From assembly GCF_013403975.1 (NCBI RefSeq), contig NZ_JABFDH010000003.1, positions 372,001 to 436,000 of the forward strand: a stretch of DNA of 64,000 nucleotides, read 5' to 3'. Positions 52,833 through 63,044 of the stretch are shown piece after piece. Position 1 is the first letter of the stretch. Every line of letters starts with the position of its first letter. The stretch comes from Winogradskyella ursingii. Lineage in GTDB: Bacteria > Bacteroidota > Bacteroidia > Flavobacteriales > Flavobacteriaceae. A program made the position numbers and the translations under genes. Below the pieces are notes generated by a model, which was not told where the DNA came from, did not search any database, and worked only from the letters and a program-made list of their open reading frames with translations.

Positions 52833-52860
52833 AAAAAAAAGAGCGCAAATTGCGCTCTTT
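52833..52860 (-). terminator. Rho-independent terminator after the 60-residue membrane gene
   Basis: AAAGAGCGCAA pairs with TTGCGCTCTTT around one base. On the minus strand it runs into a T-tract (plus-strand A-run at 52833-52840). It lies 20 bases past the stop at 52881. Confidence 0.85.
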
Positions 52861-52880
52861 AATTTTATATATAAATTTTG

Positions 52881-53063
52881 TTATCGTGACTCCAAAGCAC
52901 GTTTTTCTTTTCTTTCTTCTTTAATTTCTTTAAAACGCTCAATAGCAGAACCAAATACCCAGTAAGGGATCACAAAGGTTAAAAGGAAAATCATTAACCA
53001 AAAACCAATAGTAAGTATGGTTAAAAATGCTAAAAATCCTAAATATTGATCAAATTCGAACAT
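52881..53063 (-). CDS. Small membrane protein with basic tail, unknown
   Basis: A 60-residue protein with two overlapping hydrophobic stretches (about 7-35: YLGFLAFLTILTIGFWLMIF plus LLTFVIPYWVFG) and a very charged tail (ERFKEIKEERKEKRALESR). There is no signal-peptide cleavage pattern, so it is probably an inner-membrane protein with a cytoplasmic basic tail. A terminator downstream supports a real monocistronic gene. Function is not known. Confidence 0.62.
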   Translation of the reverse strand: MFEFDQYLGFLAFLTILTIGFWLMIFLLTFVIPYWVFGSAIERFKEIKEERKEKRALESR

Positions 53064-53184
53064 TGTTTTCTGTTATTTACGCGTTAGATGTGACAAAGAT
53101 ATAACCAAATTATAAGTTTCACAACTGCAATAGTTAGTTTTATCAACAGCTTATTAAAAATTTTACATGTAGCGAGAAATTAGG

Positions 53185-54048
53185 TTATTTCAAATTCTCA
53201 ACGTGGTAAGTTACCAAACCTTCTATAGGTCTTCTTTCAAAATTACCCACTGTAAAACCATATTCCTTAGCTATTTCCCTTATTTGATCCTGTGCATAAT
53301 AAGCGATGGAACCAGCAAAATGAACTGGACAGCTTTTTAATTCCTCTTTAAACTGCAATATCATATTTTCGGTAAATAATCGAACTCCATCTCTAATGAG
53401 GTTCCTGATGTACTCTGAGTCCTTATTTAAAAACATAAACTCAGCATGACCAGCGAGAAAGGCACTCGGGTTAGGTTGCTTATATAAATGATGTTTAATA
53501 TGGTCTGCGTCCAAATTGTGCTTAGTTGAAAAAGAAAATTTAATGGTTTCTGGCATTTTATTGAAATAGTAATCGCGTATCAATTGCTTGCCAAAATAAT
53601 TGCCACTAGCATCATCCATTAAAATAAATCCAAGACTTGAAACCCTTTGGTGCAAATCCTTGCCGTCAAAATAGCTGCAATTAGAACCAGTACCCAAAAT
53701 ACAGACTACTGCAGCTTCGTCCTTTTTATTGATGCATGCTCTCACAGCAGCATAGGTATCTTCCTTCACCTCTATATGAGCTTTAGTGAATATAGATGAT
53801 AAAATAGATTTTAGTAACAGTCTTGGTTTTTCTGTTCCACAACCAGCTCCATAGAAAAATACGTGAGTGACCTCATTTTGCAAAGCCATTAATTCCTGAC
53901 TTTTTCTTATGGTCTTTCTTAGTTTTTTTTCTTCAATTATAGCTGGATTGAGGCCCTTAGTTCTAATTTTTTCTATGCTTCTGCTGCCATCTTCGTTAAT
54001 AGCAATCCAATCACACTTTGTTGAACCTCCGTCTGTAATTAAAATCAT
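53185..54048 (-). CDS. N-acetylglucosamine kinase-like (BadF/BadG family ATPase)
   Basis: A 287-residue sugar-kinase-like protein of the BadF/BadG/BcrA/BcrD ATPase group, related to N-acetylglucosamine kinases. The ATP-binding phosphate 1 loop is LITDGGSTKCDWIAI at the start, the second is CILGTGSNCSYF near 117, and the adenosine segment is PVHFAGSIAYYAQDQI near 246. It phosphorylates an amino sugar; N-acetylglucosamine is the most likely substrate. It follows gapA and pfkA on the same strand, which fits entry of the product into glycolysis. A promoter of its own is possible because of the 82-bp gap from gapA. Confidence 0.88.
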   Translation of the reverse strand: MILITDGGSTKCDWIAINEDGSRSIEKIRTKGLNPAIIEEKKLRKTIRKSQELMALQNEVTHVFFYGAGCGTEKPRLLLKSILSSIFTKAHIEVKEDTYAAVRACINKKDEAAVVCILGTGSNCSYFDGKDLHQRVSSLGFILMDDASGNYFGKQLIRDYYFNKMPETIKFSFSTKHNLDADHIKHHLYKQPNPSAFLAGHAEFMFLNKDSEYIRNLIRDGVRLFTENMILQFKEELKSCPVHFAGSIAYYAQDQIREIAKEYGFTVGNFERRPIEGLVTYHVENLK

Positions 54049-54130
54049 ATAGTTAGGGTATAAAAAAATTCCATAGAAAATGACACTATCATAATTCTAC
54101 AGAATTTTTACAATAGTTATATTATAAATT

Positions 54131-55138
<1,008 letters not shown>

Positions 55139-55158
55139 CTAAATTTGTTTTACATGTG

Positions 55159-56145
55159 TTAAACTGTCATTATATCCGAAACTCTTAAAAGCTCCTTGTT
55201 TATTGGCATTTTGCCTTTTACTGATTGATTGAAAGGGGTTGTTGTCATAACATCATTTTTAAGACCAACCATTAGGTTGCTTTCTCCATTCAACAAACCC
55301 TCTACCGCTCTTACACCCATTCTACTAGCCAAGACCCTATCGAAACAGGATGGAGAACCGCCACGTTGCATATGACCAAGAACGGATACTCGTACTTCAT
55401 ATTCGCTCATGTTTTCCTCTACATAATCTTTTAATTCGAATACGTTTTTGCCAATTTTGTCCCCTTCAGCTACAACTACGATACTTGACGATTTTCCTGA
55501 CGCTTTACTCCGTCTCAATGATTCTAATAATCTATCTAAACCTAAGTCTTCCTCAGGAATAAGAATTTCCTCTGCACCAGCTCCAACGCCTGCATTTAGA
55601 GCAATGTGACCAACATCCCTTCCCATTACCTCAACAAAAAACAGTCGGTTATGCGAGCTGGCTGTGTCTCTGATCTTATCAATAGCCTCAACTACGGTAT
55701 TTAAAGCAGTGTCATAGCCTAACGTATGGGAAGTACCTACAATATCGTTATCAATTGTTCCTGGAATTCCCATTACAGGAAAGTTAAATTCTGAGTTAAA
55801 TACCATTGCACCAGTAAAACTTCCGTCTCCACCAATAACAACAAAAGCATCAACACCAGCCTTTACTAATTGGGTGTGCGCTTTTTCCCTACCTTCTTTT
55901 GTTCTAAACTCTTTAGAACGCGCTGATTTTAATATAGTGCCTCCTTTATTAATAATTCCTTTTACACTACGCGCATCCATTTCTAAAAAATCTCCTTCAA
56001 TCATGCCTTCGTATCCACGATAGATTCCAATACATTCAATGCTATGATATGCGCAAGTTCTAACAACAGATCTAATGGCAGCATTCATTCCTGGAGAATC
56101 TCCTCCCGATGTAAGTACTGCTATTTTTTTTATCGTGTTTGCCAT
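55159..56145 (-). CDS. pfkA: ATP-dependent 6-phosphofructokinase
   Basis: PfkA phosphorylates fructose 6-phosphate to the 1,6-bisphosphate, the committing step of glycolysis. The 328 residues show LTSGGDSPGMNAAIRSVVR at the N-terminus, FVVIGGDGSFTGAMVF near 100 and PGTIDNDIVGTSHTLGYDTAL near 126 with the catalytic Asp. The Gly in GGDGS marks the ATP-using form rather than the pyrophosphate-using form, which has GGDDS. It is the first gene of the pfkA-gapA-kinase group, and the minus-strand upstream region (56146-56287) contains a TTCTTTG-containing -7-like box. Confidence 0.97.
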   Translation of the reverse strand: MANTIKKIAVLTSGGDSPGMNAAIRSVVRTCAYHSIECIGIYRGYEGMIEGDFLEMDARSVKGIINKGGTILKSARSKEFRTKEGREKAHTQLVKAGVDAFVVIGGDGSFTGAMVFNSEFNFPVMGIPGTIDNDIVGTSHTLGYDTALNTVVEAIDKIRDTASSHNRLFFVEVMGRDVGHIALNAGVGAGAEEILIPEEDLGLDRLLESLRRSKASGKSSSIVVVAEGDKIGKNVFELKDYVEENMSEYEVRVSVLGHMQRGGSPSCFDRVLASRMGVRAVEGLLNGESNLMVGLKNDVMTTTPFNQSVKGKMPINKELLRVSDIMTV

Positions 56146-56287
56146 TTATATAATTATTTAAAGTAAAATTAATAAACTAAGCAAAGAATAATAGGACTAT
56201 TTAAAGAAAATGTAGAGGGTCAGAGAAATTCAAACGTTTTCGTTAATAAGTATTTTCAATCGACGAATCAAATTGCCAAAAAACCGT

Positions 56288-59200
56288 CTAAGATTTAGAT
56301 TTCTTTTGTTTCATGGTGATGTAGGAAGGTAGATTTTCGTCTTCTGATTTTGCGTTCTTCTCGACCGTATCCTCGATTTTTTTATCTTTTCTATTTTTTC
56401 CTGAAAATATAATTTGAATTAATTCTTTAAATGAATCAAATTCTACATTATAGGAAAGACCAACACCTTGTGTGTAACCAATTTCCTGACCAAAATTTCT
56501 GATGCTATTTTCACGGTTGAAAACTTTCGCGCGCAATGTCCCATCTTCATTTAACAATAAGTCTATTTGAACATCCCCACTTATCACAGTTTGAGTGGCC
56601 GTACCAAAAGGAACTCCGACCTTACCATTAACTAAAATCTTGTCACTTATTCTAGTTTGAAGCGTCACTCCCACTCTATTATTAGTTTGCAATTCTGGTG
56701 TATCTTGTCCTAGTTCCAAATCCAGACCTACATTTAAATTTTCGTTAGCGCCACCGAGAATGTTATTGACTATCCCACTTAAGCGTTCAGACAATGTTCC
56801 CGTAAAGTTCACACCTCGCACACCATTGGAAAACCCACCCGTAGCCAATAATGTTAGTGCTTGATTATCTCGCTCTACTTTTGAAGATAAACGATAATCC
56901 AGCTCTGATTTTACAGTTGAAGTAACATTTGGGAACCTCAAATTAAAATCTGGTTGTGGTTGCTCCAATTGTCCTGTAAGTTGAATTTCTACCTCTACCG
57001 GAATTCGCTGACTTATTGGATTATCTAATAAAATAGAAGGGTTAGCCGTAGTTCTATATAATGCCTTTAAGTTAATTTGTGCCTTTAATGGATCGCCTTC
57101 CCAAACTATATTTCCACCTTGCTCAACCTCAAAGCGCTTTTCTACAAAGCCTCCGTACTTAAAGTTATAAATTCCCTCAAACACTGCAAAATCGCCCCAC
57201 ATATTAAATCTGCCATTGGTATTAATTAAAAACACCAAGTTACCCTCGCCTCTGCCCTTGATAGTGCTTCCGGCTTCTTTGTCTATTACTATCTCTATAG
57301 TAGCATTCTGGTTAACGTCTAAATCAAAGTTAAGCTCCAAACCTTTAATTTCGGTCTGCTCAAAAGCCACACCGTTAACTCTTGCTGCTTTTTCTTCTGG
57401 ACTTAAGAAATGGATATACGAGTTGTCACCAAAACTTTCGGAATCATTCAATGGAATATTAAAAACCGTACCCGAAGCTGTGCTACCTTCAACATCTATC
57501 ACTAATTTATCGGTCGGTCCATATATTTGCGCATTGCCAGAAACAAAGGCCGTCCCGTAATACAATTCATCGAGGGTTTCTTCTGTATTCAATACCAGTA
57601 AACGTTTGGTGGTTAAATCCAGTCCTAGTTCCCAATCGGTAAAATTATCGTGTTCAATAAAGCCGTTCAGATTCCCTTTTGAGAAAAATTTTGAATCGGT
57701 CATCGCAACATTGTTAAAAATGAATCGCTGGTTGGACAATGTCACTTCCGAATCAAAATCGAAATCATAATCTACATTAAGATAAGGTATGGCCAGACCT
57801 GCCCTATCCAAAAGCAGCTTTCCATCAATACTGGGTTTTTTAAGGCTCCCTGTAACTTTGGCATTTCCTGATACCAAACCTCTAATATTGTTTATTACAC
57901 CTTCTCCTAATGGATTTAGTGGGTCGAGCAAAAATTCATCAAAAGCTACGTCGAGATTAATGGTAGGATTGTTCTCCGTAAAATTGATGCTTCCTAAAGC
58001 AGATAGAGATTTTACATTGTCATTGACCAAAGACACATTTACATCGTAGTCGGTGATAGAATTGTTTCCTTCAATATTGGCCGTGAGTATACCTAAATCA
58101 AAATCGTTTACAAATAGATTGCTAACAACTACATCAGATTTTGGCAAATACACGCCATTATTCTGAACCAGATTCAGTTTGCCATCAACCGTTCCTTTTA
58201 AATCAAGGCTATCTATTTGTGGAGTGATTTTTCGCAGCTCGACATCTTTAAAACTTGCCGTCAGATTTTTGTTAAGTGAATCAGAAACAACACCAGAAAG
58301 TAAAATCTCCTCTCTTCCTTGAGTGATTCTAATCGGAAAAATATCGAACGTCTTAAATTTTCGGTCAAATTTTATTTTGTTAAGTGTGTCTTGTTCCGAA
58401 TTAATAAACCAATCATTTTGCTTAAACTCTAATTCTGACTTTTTAAAGCCAATGATGGATTTATTGTCTTGACCAATGGTGTAGAAAAGATTAAGATTAT
58501 AATCGTCAATATTATTTTTACCACCCTTAAACTCAGTCTTAATCAATAAGGTATCCCTTTTGGTGACATTAATTAAACTAAAATCCGAAGCGTTATAGAA
58601 TCCTGTGTTGAGACTATCAATTTCAACAAACGTATTAAATAAGGGATTACTATTATCCACACGTAAGTCGATGTACGTTGCAAAATATTGCTTGAATTTT
58701 ATTTCAGGTGAATTAAACCTAAGCTCAAAACCCTTTTCATCCGTTTCAATGCGACCTTCGATAAACGTGTTTTTCCCCAAGATTAAATCCTTATAAAATA
58801 CCGCAGCAATTTTAGAATAAATGTTGAATTTAAAATCAAGATACTGTCCAGCCTCAACTTCATTTGGGATGTAATTGGTATAAATACTACCAATTGAATT
58901 TTCCGTCAGATCTAAAATTTCGTCAATTTTAAACTTTCCAGTGATTTTTCCATCGATGATGTCTGGGGAGTTAATGGTGAGCGTCCGCTCTTCATTGTCA
59001 AATGAGGAAACAATCTTAAAATCTTCAAAGTTATAAGTGTTGTCCTGATTTTTGTAAGTTGTATTTTGAATATTTATTGTGCCGTAAGCATTGTCATAGC
59101 TGGAGCCATTGGCGGTCATATTCACATTTCCCCTAAACTCTGCTATACTATCTCGTGTTACAAAATTGAGCACTCTAAGATTGGCATAAGGTACATCTGC

Positions 59201-60667
59201 TTTAAAGTTGAATTTATTTTCGTCCTGACTTAAATCTGCCAATCCATCAAAATTAAGTTGAAGATTGGGATCATTTACTTCTACCAACCCGTTAAATATT
59301 CGGCTTCCCAGATCACCTGAAACATTGATATTCTTATAAACGTAACCATTATAATCCAATAAAAATATGTCTCCTTCAATCTTTGTTTTTAAATTATTTA
59401 CCGTAAAACCTTTTCCGTTGACGTCCAAATCTAAAGAGGTCGTTTTTAAAGAAGGTTCATTAACTAATTTACCAATATCAAAATCCTGAAAAATGACGTT
59501 ACCGACGTAGCTTGCATTATCAATGTTATCAATACTAGTGAGCTGTAAATCAGATTCTAAATAACCTAAATCGGTCTGGATTTTAAGGTCTGCCTTCACT
59601 GCTTTGGCTGTTATGTAAGATGTTCCCTGAATAGTAAAATTACCCACCTTAGATAATACTGTTGGTACGGTCCTGCCCAAAATGCGAGGCAATAAGGCTG
59701 TTAAATCGTAATAATTTGAAGCTAGATTTTGAAACTGGCCGTTTAGAGCAAAACTGTCCTCGTCGCGACTGAAAAGGTTTTTAAAGGTTATATCGCCAAT
59801 AATACGCGTATTCCTTGTGGTGCTTGCGTTAAGGTTTTCAATTTTCAAATCATTAAGAGTTCCTGATAAATCTGCATTAAGGCTCGCACGCTGATTGGTT
59901 CCGAATTCATCAAAAAACACATTTAGCTCGGTTAGCGAAACCTCAGAATCTTTAAAGCTTGCCGTGACATTCACCTTATTCACAAAATCTTGAAGATCTT
60001 CGCGCCTGTAATCAAAACGTAAATCTCCTTTTAATTCTGAACGTTCTGTTTTTATGTTTAACCCTTCAAACGTCATATCAGTTAATGTATACTTAAAATT
60101 TGAGGTTAAATTCATTACCTCAATGCCTCTTGTATCTCGAAATTTGAACGTATTAATTCTTGTGCTGACCTCTGGACCGTTAATAAGAAAGTTTGTTGTG
60201 TTGGCATTGAGGTCGGTAAATTCAAGCACTTTCGGGTTTTCTCTGTTTTCGTCTATTAGCCTAAAAATTCCATTTTCAATAGACATGTCGCTCGAGGAAA
60301 ATAGAAATTCGCTTTTCTCTTTTCTTGGATTATCATCATCAAACTTTGCGACAAAAATATCTAGATTAGTATCTCTTTCGCCTTTATAAGTTTTTAGGTT
60401 AAAAACAAAATCCTGAATATCAATATCACCAAAATTCAGTTTGCCGTTATATAAATTTCTAAAACTGATGATGGAACTGTTGAGTTCACCAATACCAAAT
60501 AGCGTGTCCTTTTTATAATCACGTATCAAAACATCCTTAAGTTCAATATCTCCATTGAGTTGCAAACCGACCCTTCCTATATTGATGTTAGTTTTATAAT
60601 CGCTATTAATACGATCTGTAGCATATTGCCCTAATTTGGTCTGCACGGCAGGGATAGAAAGTATCAA
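56288..60667 (-). CDS. TamB-like translocation/assembly module protein, non-canonical start
   Basis: A giant envelope protein, 1459 residues from the TTG at 60667. The many weakly repeated beta segments and the C-terminal DUF490-type end, with VTSTVKSELDYRLSSKVERDNQAL near 1290 and TGTLSERLSGIVNNILGG near 1326, mark the TamB family, which spans the periplasm and helps lipid or outer-membrane protein movement. The N-terminus from the TTG lacks the expected membrane anchor. The frame is open upstream to a stop at 60755-60757 and encodes RILKIIGKLVAIFLLLFIIVF, the missing helix. No ATG, GTG or TTG lies before it; ATT at 60742-60740 is the best candidate start, so the true protein is probably about 25 residues longer. 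Confidence 0.88.
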   Translation of the reverse strand: MILSIPAVQTKLGQYATDRINSDYKTNINIGRVGLQLNGDIELKDVLIRDYKKDTLFGIGELNSSIISFRNLYNGKLNFGDIDIQDFVFNLKTYKGERDTNLDIFVAKFDDDNPRKEKSEFLFSSSDMSIENGIFRLIDENRENPKVLEFTDLNANTTNFLINGPEVSTRINTFKFRDTRGIEVMNLTSNFKYTLTDMTFEGLNIKTERSELKGDLRFDYRREDLQDFVNKVNVTASFKDSEVSLTELNVFFDEFGTNQRASLNADLSGTLNDLKIENLNASTTRNTRIIGDITFKNLFSRDEDSFALNGQFQNLASNYYDLTALLPRILGRTVPTVLSKVGNFTIQGTSYITAKAVKADLKIQTDLGYLESDLQLTSIDNIDNASYVGNVIFQDFDIGKLVNEPSLKTTSLDLDVNGKGFTVNNLKTKIEGDIFLLDYNGYVYKNINVSGDLGSRIFNGLVEVNDPNLQLNFDGLADLSQDENKFNFKADVPYANLRVLNFVTRDSIAEFRGNVNMTANGSSYDNAYGTINIQNTTYKNQDNTYNFEDFKIVSSFDNEERTLTINSPDIIDGKITGKFKIDEILDLTENSIGSIYTNYIPNEVEAGQYLDFKFNIYSKIAAVFYKDLILGKNTFIEGRIETDEKGFELRFNSPEIKFKQYFATYIDLRVDNSNPLFNTFVEIDSLNTGFYNASDFSLINVTKRDTLLIKTEFKGGKNNIDDYNLNLFYTIGQDNKSIIGFKKSELEFKQNDWFINSEQDTLNKIKFDRKFKTFDIFPIRITQGREEILLSGVVSDSLNKNLTASFKDVELRKITPQIDSLDLKGTVDGKLNLVQNNGVYLPKSDVVVSNLFVNDFDLGILTANIEGNNSITDYDVNVSLVNDNVKSLSALGSINFTENNPTINLDVAFDEFLLDPLNPLGEGVINNIRGLVSGNAKVTGSLKKPSIDGKLLLDRAGLAIPYLNVDYDFDFDSEVTLSNQRFIFNNVAMTDSKFFSKGNLNGFIEHDNFTDWELGLDLTTKRLLVLNTEETLDELYYGTAFVSGNAQIYGPTDKLVIDVEGSTASGTVFNIPLNDSESFGDNSYIHFLSPEEKAARVNGVAFEQTEIKGLELNFDLDVNQNATIEIVIDKEAGSTIKGRGEGNLVFLINTNGRFNMWGDFAVFEGIYNFKYGGFVEKRFEVEQGGNIVWEGDPLKAQINLKALYRTTANPSILLDNPISQRIPVEVEIQLTGQLEQPQPDFNLRFPNVTSTVKSELDYRLSSKVERDNQALTLLATGGFSNGVRGVNFTGTLSERLSGIVNNILGGANENLNVGLDLELGQDTPELQTNNRVGVTLQTRISDKILVNGKVGVPFGTATQTVISGDVQIDLLLNEDGTLRAKVFNRENSIRNFGQEIGYTQGVGLSYNVEFDSFKELIQIIFSGKNRKDKKIEDTVEKNAKSEDENLPSYITMKQKKSKS

Positions 60668-60771
60668 AAAGACAATAATAAACAGAAGCAGAAAAATTGC
60701 TACTAACTTACCTATTATTTTGAGTATCCGTTTGATAAAAATATGTGCTAGAAATTATGTTTGTAAAACCC

Positions 60772-60779
60772 TATCTTTG
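60772..60779 (+). promoter_or_regulatory. -7 promoter box for tsaD
   Basis: TATCTTTG matches TAnnTTTG exactly and lies 75 bases before the tsaD start. A -33 element is not clear. Confidence 0.45.
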
Positions 60780-60853
60780 CTAAATAATATGGGTATTTGT
60801 TGATGCTTAACTAATCTGTTCAAAATTAACAATTATTGTGCCCAAATTCGACT

Positions 60854-61876
60854 ATGCAAAAAGAAAATATTTACATACTTGGGATCGAGTCTTCCTGCGA
60901 TGATACTTCGGCTGCCGTACTTTGTAACGATAAAATTTTAAGCAATGTTGTAGCAGACCAAAAAATACATGCCGAATATGGTGGTGTGGTCCCTGAATTG
61001 GCCTCACGCGCACATCAACAAAACATAGTTCCGGTAGTACATCAGGCCATTGAAAAGGCAGGAATCAATAAATCTCAATTAAATGCTATTGCCTTTACCC
61101 GAGGTCCCGGACTTATGGGATCCTTATTGGTTGGTACATCTTTTGCCAAGTCTTTGGCCTATGGGTTGGATATTCCGCTCATTGACGTGAATCACATGCA
61201 AGGTCATATTCTAGCTCATTTTATTGACGAAAACGATTACAAAAAACCACCATTTCCATTTTTAGCAATGACCATTTCTGGTGGCCATACGCAGATTGTA
61301 AAAGTTAATAACTATTTTGAAATGGAAGTAATTGGCGAAACCATAGACGATGCCGTTGGAGAAGCTTACGACAAAAGCGGTAAGGTTTTAGGGTTAGGTT
61401 ACCCTGCCGGACCGGAAATAGATCGGCGAGCGCAACTTGGCAACCCAAGAGCTTATAAATTTACAAAGCCGAAAGTAGAAGGATTGAATTTTAGTTTTTC
61501 AGGATTAAAAACAGCAATTCTTTATTTTGTACAGCGTGAAGTGAAAGCTAATCCCAATTTTGTTGAAGAAAACTTAAATGATATTTGTGCCTCAATCCAA
61601 TACACCATAATTGGGATTTTGATGGACAAATTAAAACGTGCTGTAAAGCAAACTGGCATCCAGCACATTGCCATTGGTGGTGGAGTATCAGCAAATTCAG
61701 GAATCCGAAAAGCACTTAAAGATGCCGAAACAAAACACGGTTGGACTTCTTACATTCCAAAATTTGAATATACTACAGACAATGCCGCAATGATTGCTAT
61801 TGTTGGTTATTTAAAATATTTGGAAAAAGATTTTAGTGATTTTGATGTGATGGCAACGGCTCGCTTAAAGATATAA
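60854..61876 (+). CDS. tsaD: tRNA N6-adenosine threonylcarbamoyltransferase TsaD
   Basis: TsaD transfers the threonylcarbamoyl group to A37 of ANN-decoding tRNAs. The 340-residue ASKHA-fold protein has an N-terminal ILGIESSCDDTSAAVL, metal-binding His residues in VNHMQGHILAHFI near 106-118, SGGHTQIVKV near 141 and the C-terminal GGGVSANSGIRKAL. The ATG at 60854 (MQKENIYILGIESS) is preferred over a TTG at 60836 because the extra residues MCPNST do not belong to the family start. It is upstream of a small membrane protein gene and rsmE, likely one transcript: two of the three encode translation-related enzymes. Confidence 0.97.
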   Translation: MQKENIYILGIESSCDDTSAAVLCNDKILSNVVADQKIHAEYGGVVPELASRAHQQNIVPVVHQAIEKAGINKSQLNAIAFTRGPGLMGSLLVGTSFAKSLAYGLDIPLIDVNHMQGHILAHFIDENDYKKPPFPFLAMTISGGHTQIVKVNNYFEMEVIGETIDDAVGEAYDKSGKVLGLGYPAGPEIDRRAQLGNPRAYKFTKPKVEGLNFSFSGLKTAILYFVQREVKANPNFVEENLNDICASIQYTIIGILMDKLKRAVKQTGIQHIAIGGGVSANSGIRKALKDAETKHGWTSYIPKFEYTTDNAAMIAIVGYLKYLEKDFSDFDVMATARLKI

Positions 61877-61879
61877 ATT

Positions 61880-62338
61880 ATGAAGCTTTTAAGGAAATCG
61901 TATTTTTATTTTTGGTTGGCTCCTTTTTATGTTGTTTTGACTAACTATATCATTAATTCACGAATTGAAAATTCAGTTATAAATTTTAATATTCACGATA
62001 CGTATTTTATTATAGATGAAACCCATGCTGTTGCTCTAATAAGTGCCTTTTTACTTAGTATAGGCATTATCTATTATTTATTTGAAAAAATAAACATACG
62101 ATTAGCTAGTGTGTTTACCTTAACTCACACCTTCATTACTCTTGTCTGCATTCTTATTTATCCTATTGGCAAACTTTATTATCAATTGTCAAATGACTTT
62201 CCTTTATTCGACAGCCAAAACAGTATGGATACTATGACAATTACCTTAATTGGGATTTTGGTCTTAGCACAATTCTTATTTATTTTGAATGTGATACTCA
62301 GCACGACAAGACATTATTCAAAAAGAAAAAAAACATAA
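61880..62338 (+). CDS. Small membrane protein with HDTYF motif, unknown
   Basis: A 152-residue integral membrane protein with about four helices: near 7-27, 51-70, 82-103 and 122-143. Between the first and second is NFNIHDTYFIIDETHAVALI, which resembles the D-T-Y-x-V-x-x-H stretch of heme-copper oxidase subunit I, where the motif lines the active site. The protein is far too small to be that subunit and lacks other copper- and heme-binding residues, so the likeness is probably partial or convergent. The gene begins 3 bp after tsaD and ends one base before rsmE, so it is cotranscribed. Function is unknown. Confidence 0.68.
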   Translation: MKLLRKSYFYFWLAPFYVVLTNYIINSRIENSVINFNIHDTYFIIDETHAVALISAFLLSIGIIYYLFEKINIRLASVFTLTHTFITLVCILIYPIGKLYYQLSNDFPLFDSQNSMDTMTITLIGILVLAQFLFILNVILSTTRHYSKRKKT

Positions 62339-62339
62339 T

Positions 62340-63044
62340 ATGCAATTGTTCTACAACGCAAACATATCTGAAAAAGATGCATTTTTCAACTTTGATAAAG
62401 ATGAAAGCAAACATATTGTCAAAGTTTTGAGAAAAAAAGTTGGTGATCAATTACAGATTACCAATGGAAAAGGGTCATTATTTACCGCTGAGCTAACATC
62501 TGTTGAAATTAAGAATTGTACGGTTTCAATTATATCAAGCGAACTTCAACCACAACGAAACTACACGTTACATCTGGCAGTTGCACCAACAAAAATGAAT
62601 GACCGCTACGAGTGGTTTTTAGAAAAAGCTACTGAAATAGGAATTACAGAAATCACACCAATTATTTGTGACCATAGCGAACGAAAAGTAGTAAAGACCG
62701 AACGTTTTGAGCGAATCATTCAATCTGCAATGAAGCAATCCTTACAATGCTATAAGCCTAACTTGAATACACCTACGACATTTTCTGAATTTTTGTCGCA
62801 AGAAACTACAGGGCAAAAATTTATTGCACATTGTGAGGAAACGGATAAGAAAACATTAAAGTCACAACTGCAATCAAACACAAATTGTATTATTTTAATA
62901 GGACCTGAAGGTGATTTTAGTCCATATGAAATTGAGCTGGCTATAAATCAAAATTATATGCCTGTTACTTTGGGAGAAACACGATTGCGCACAGAAACGG
63001 CAGCCATTGCTGCTTGCCACTCCGTGGCTTTTTTTCATCATTAA
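62340..63044 (+). CDS. rsmE: 16S rRNA (uracil1498-N3)-methyltransferase RsmE
   Basis: RsmE methylates N3 of U1498 in 16S rRNA. The 234 residues begin with a PUA-like domain (FDKDESKHIVKVLRKKVGD, about 20-60), followed by the SPOUT methyltransferase domain. The trefoil-knot segments are visible: NCIILIGPEGDFSPYEIELA near 181 and VTLGETRLRTETAAIAA near 209, the typical C-terminal S-adenosylmethionine pocket. AVAPTKMNDRYEWFLEKATEIGI in the middle is also characteristic. It is the last gene of the tsaD group, ending 1 base before the convergent DUF1223 gene. Confidence 0.95.
   Translation: MQLFYNANISEKDAFFNFDKDESKHIVKVLRKKVGDQLQITNGKGSLFTAELTSVEIKNCTVSIISSELQPQRNYTLHLAVAPTKMNDRYEWFLEKATEIGITEITPIICDHSERKVVKTERFERIIQSAMKQSLQCYKPNLNTPTTFSEFLSQETTGQKFIAHCEETDKKTLKSQLQSNTNCIILIGPEGDFSPYEIELAINQNYMPVTLGETRLRTETAAIAACHSVAFFHH

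Noticed and set aside
60836..60853. TTG start of tsaD at 60836
   Set aside because: It would add MCPNST before MQKENIYILGIESS. TsaD proteins begin near the IESS motif, so the ATG at 60854 is better.
61880..62338. Heme-copper oxidase subunit
   Set aside because: Only the HDTYF stretch is similar. The size and the missing metal-binding histidines rule out the enzyme.
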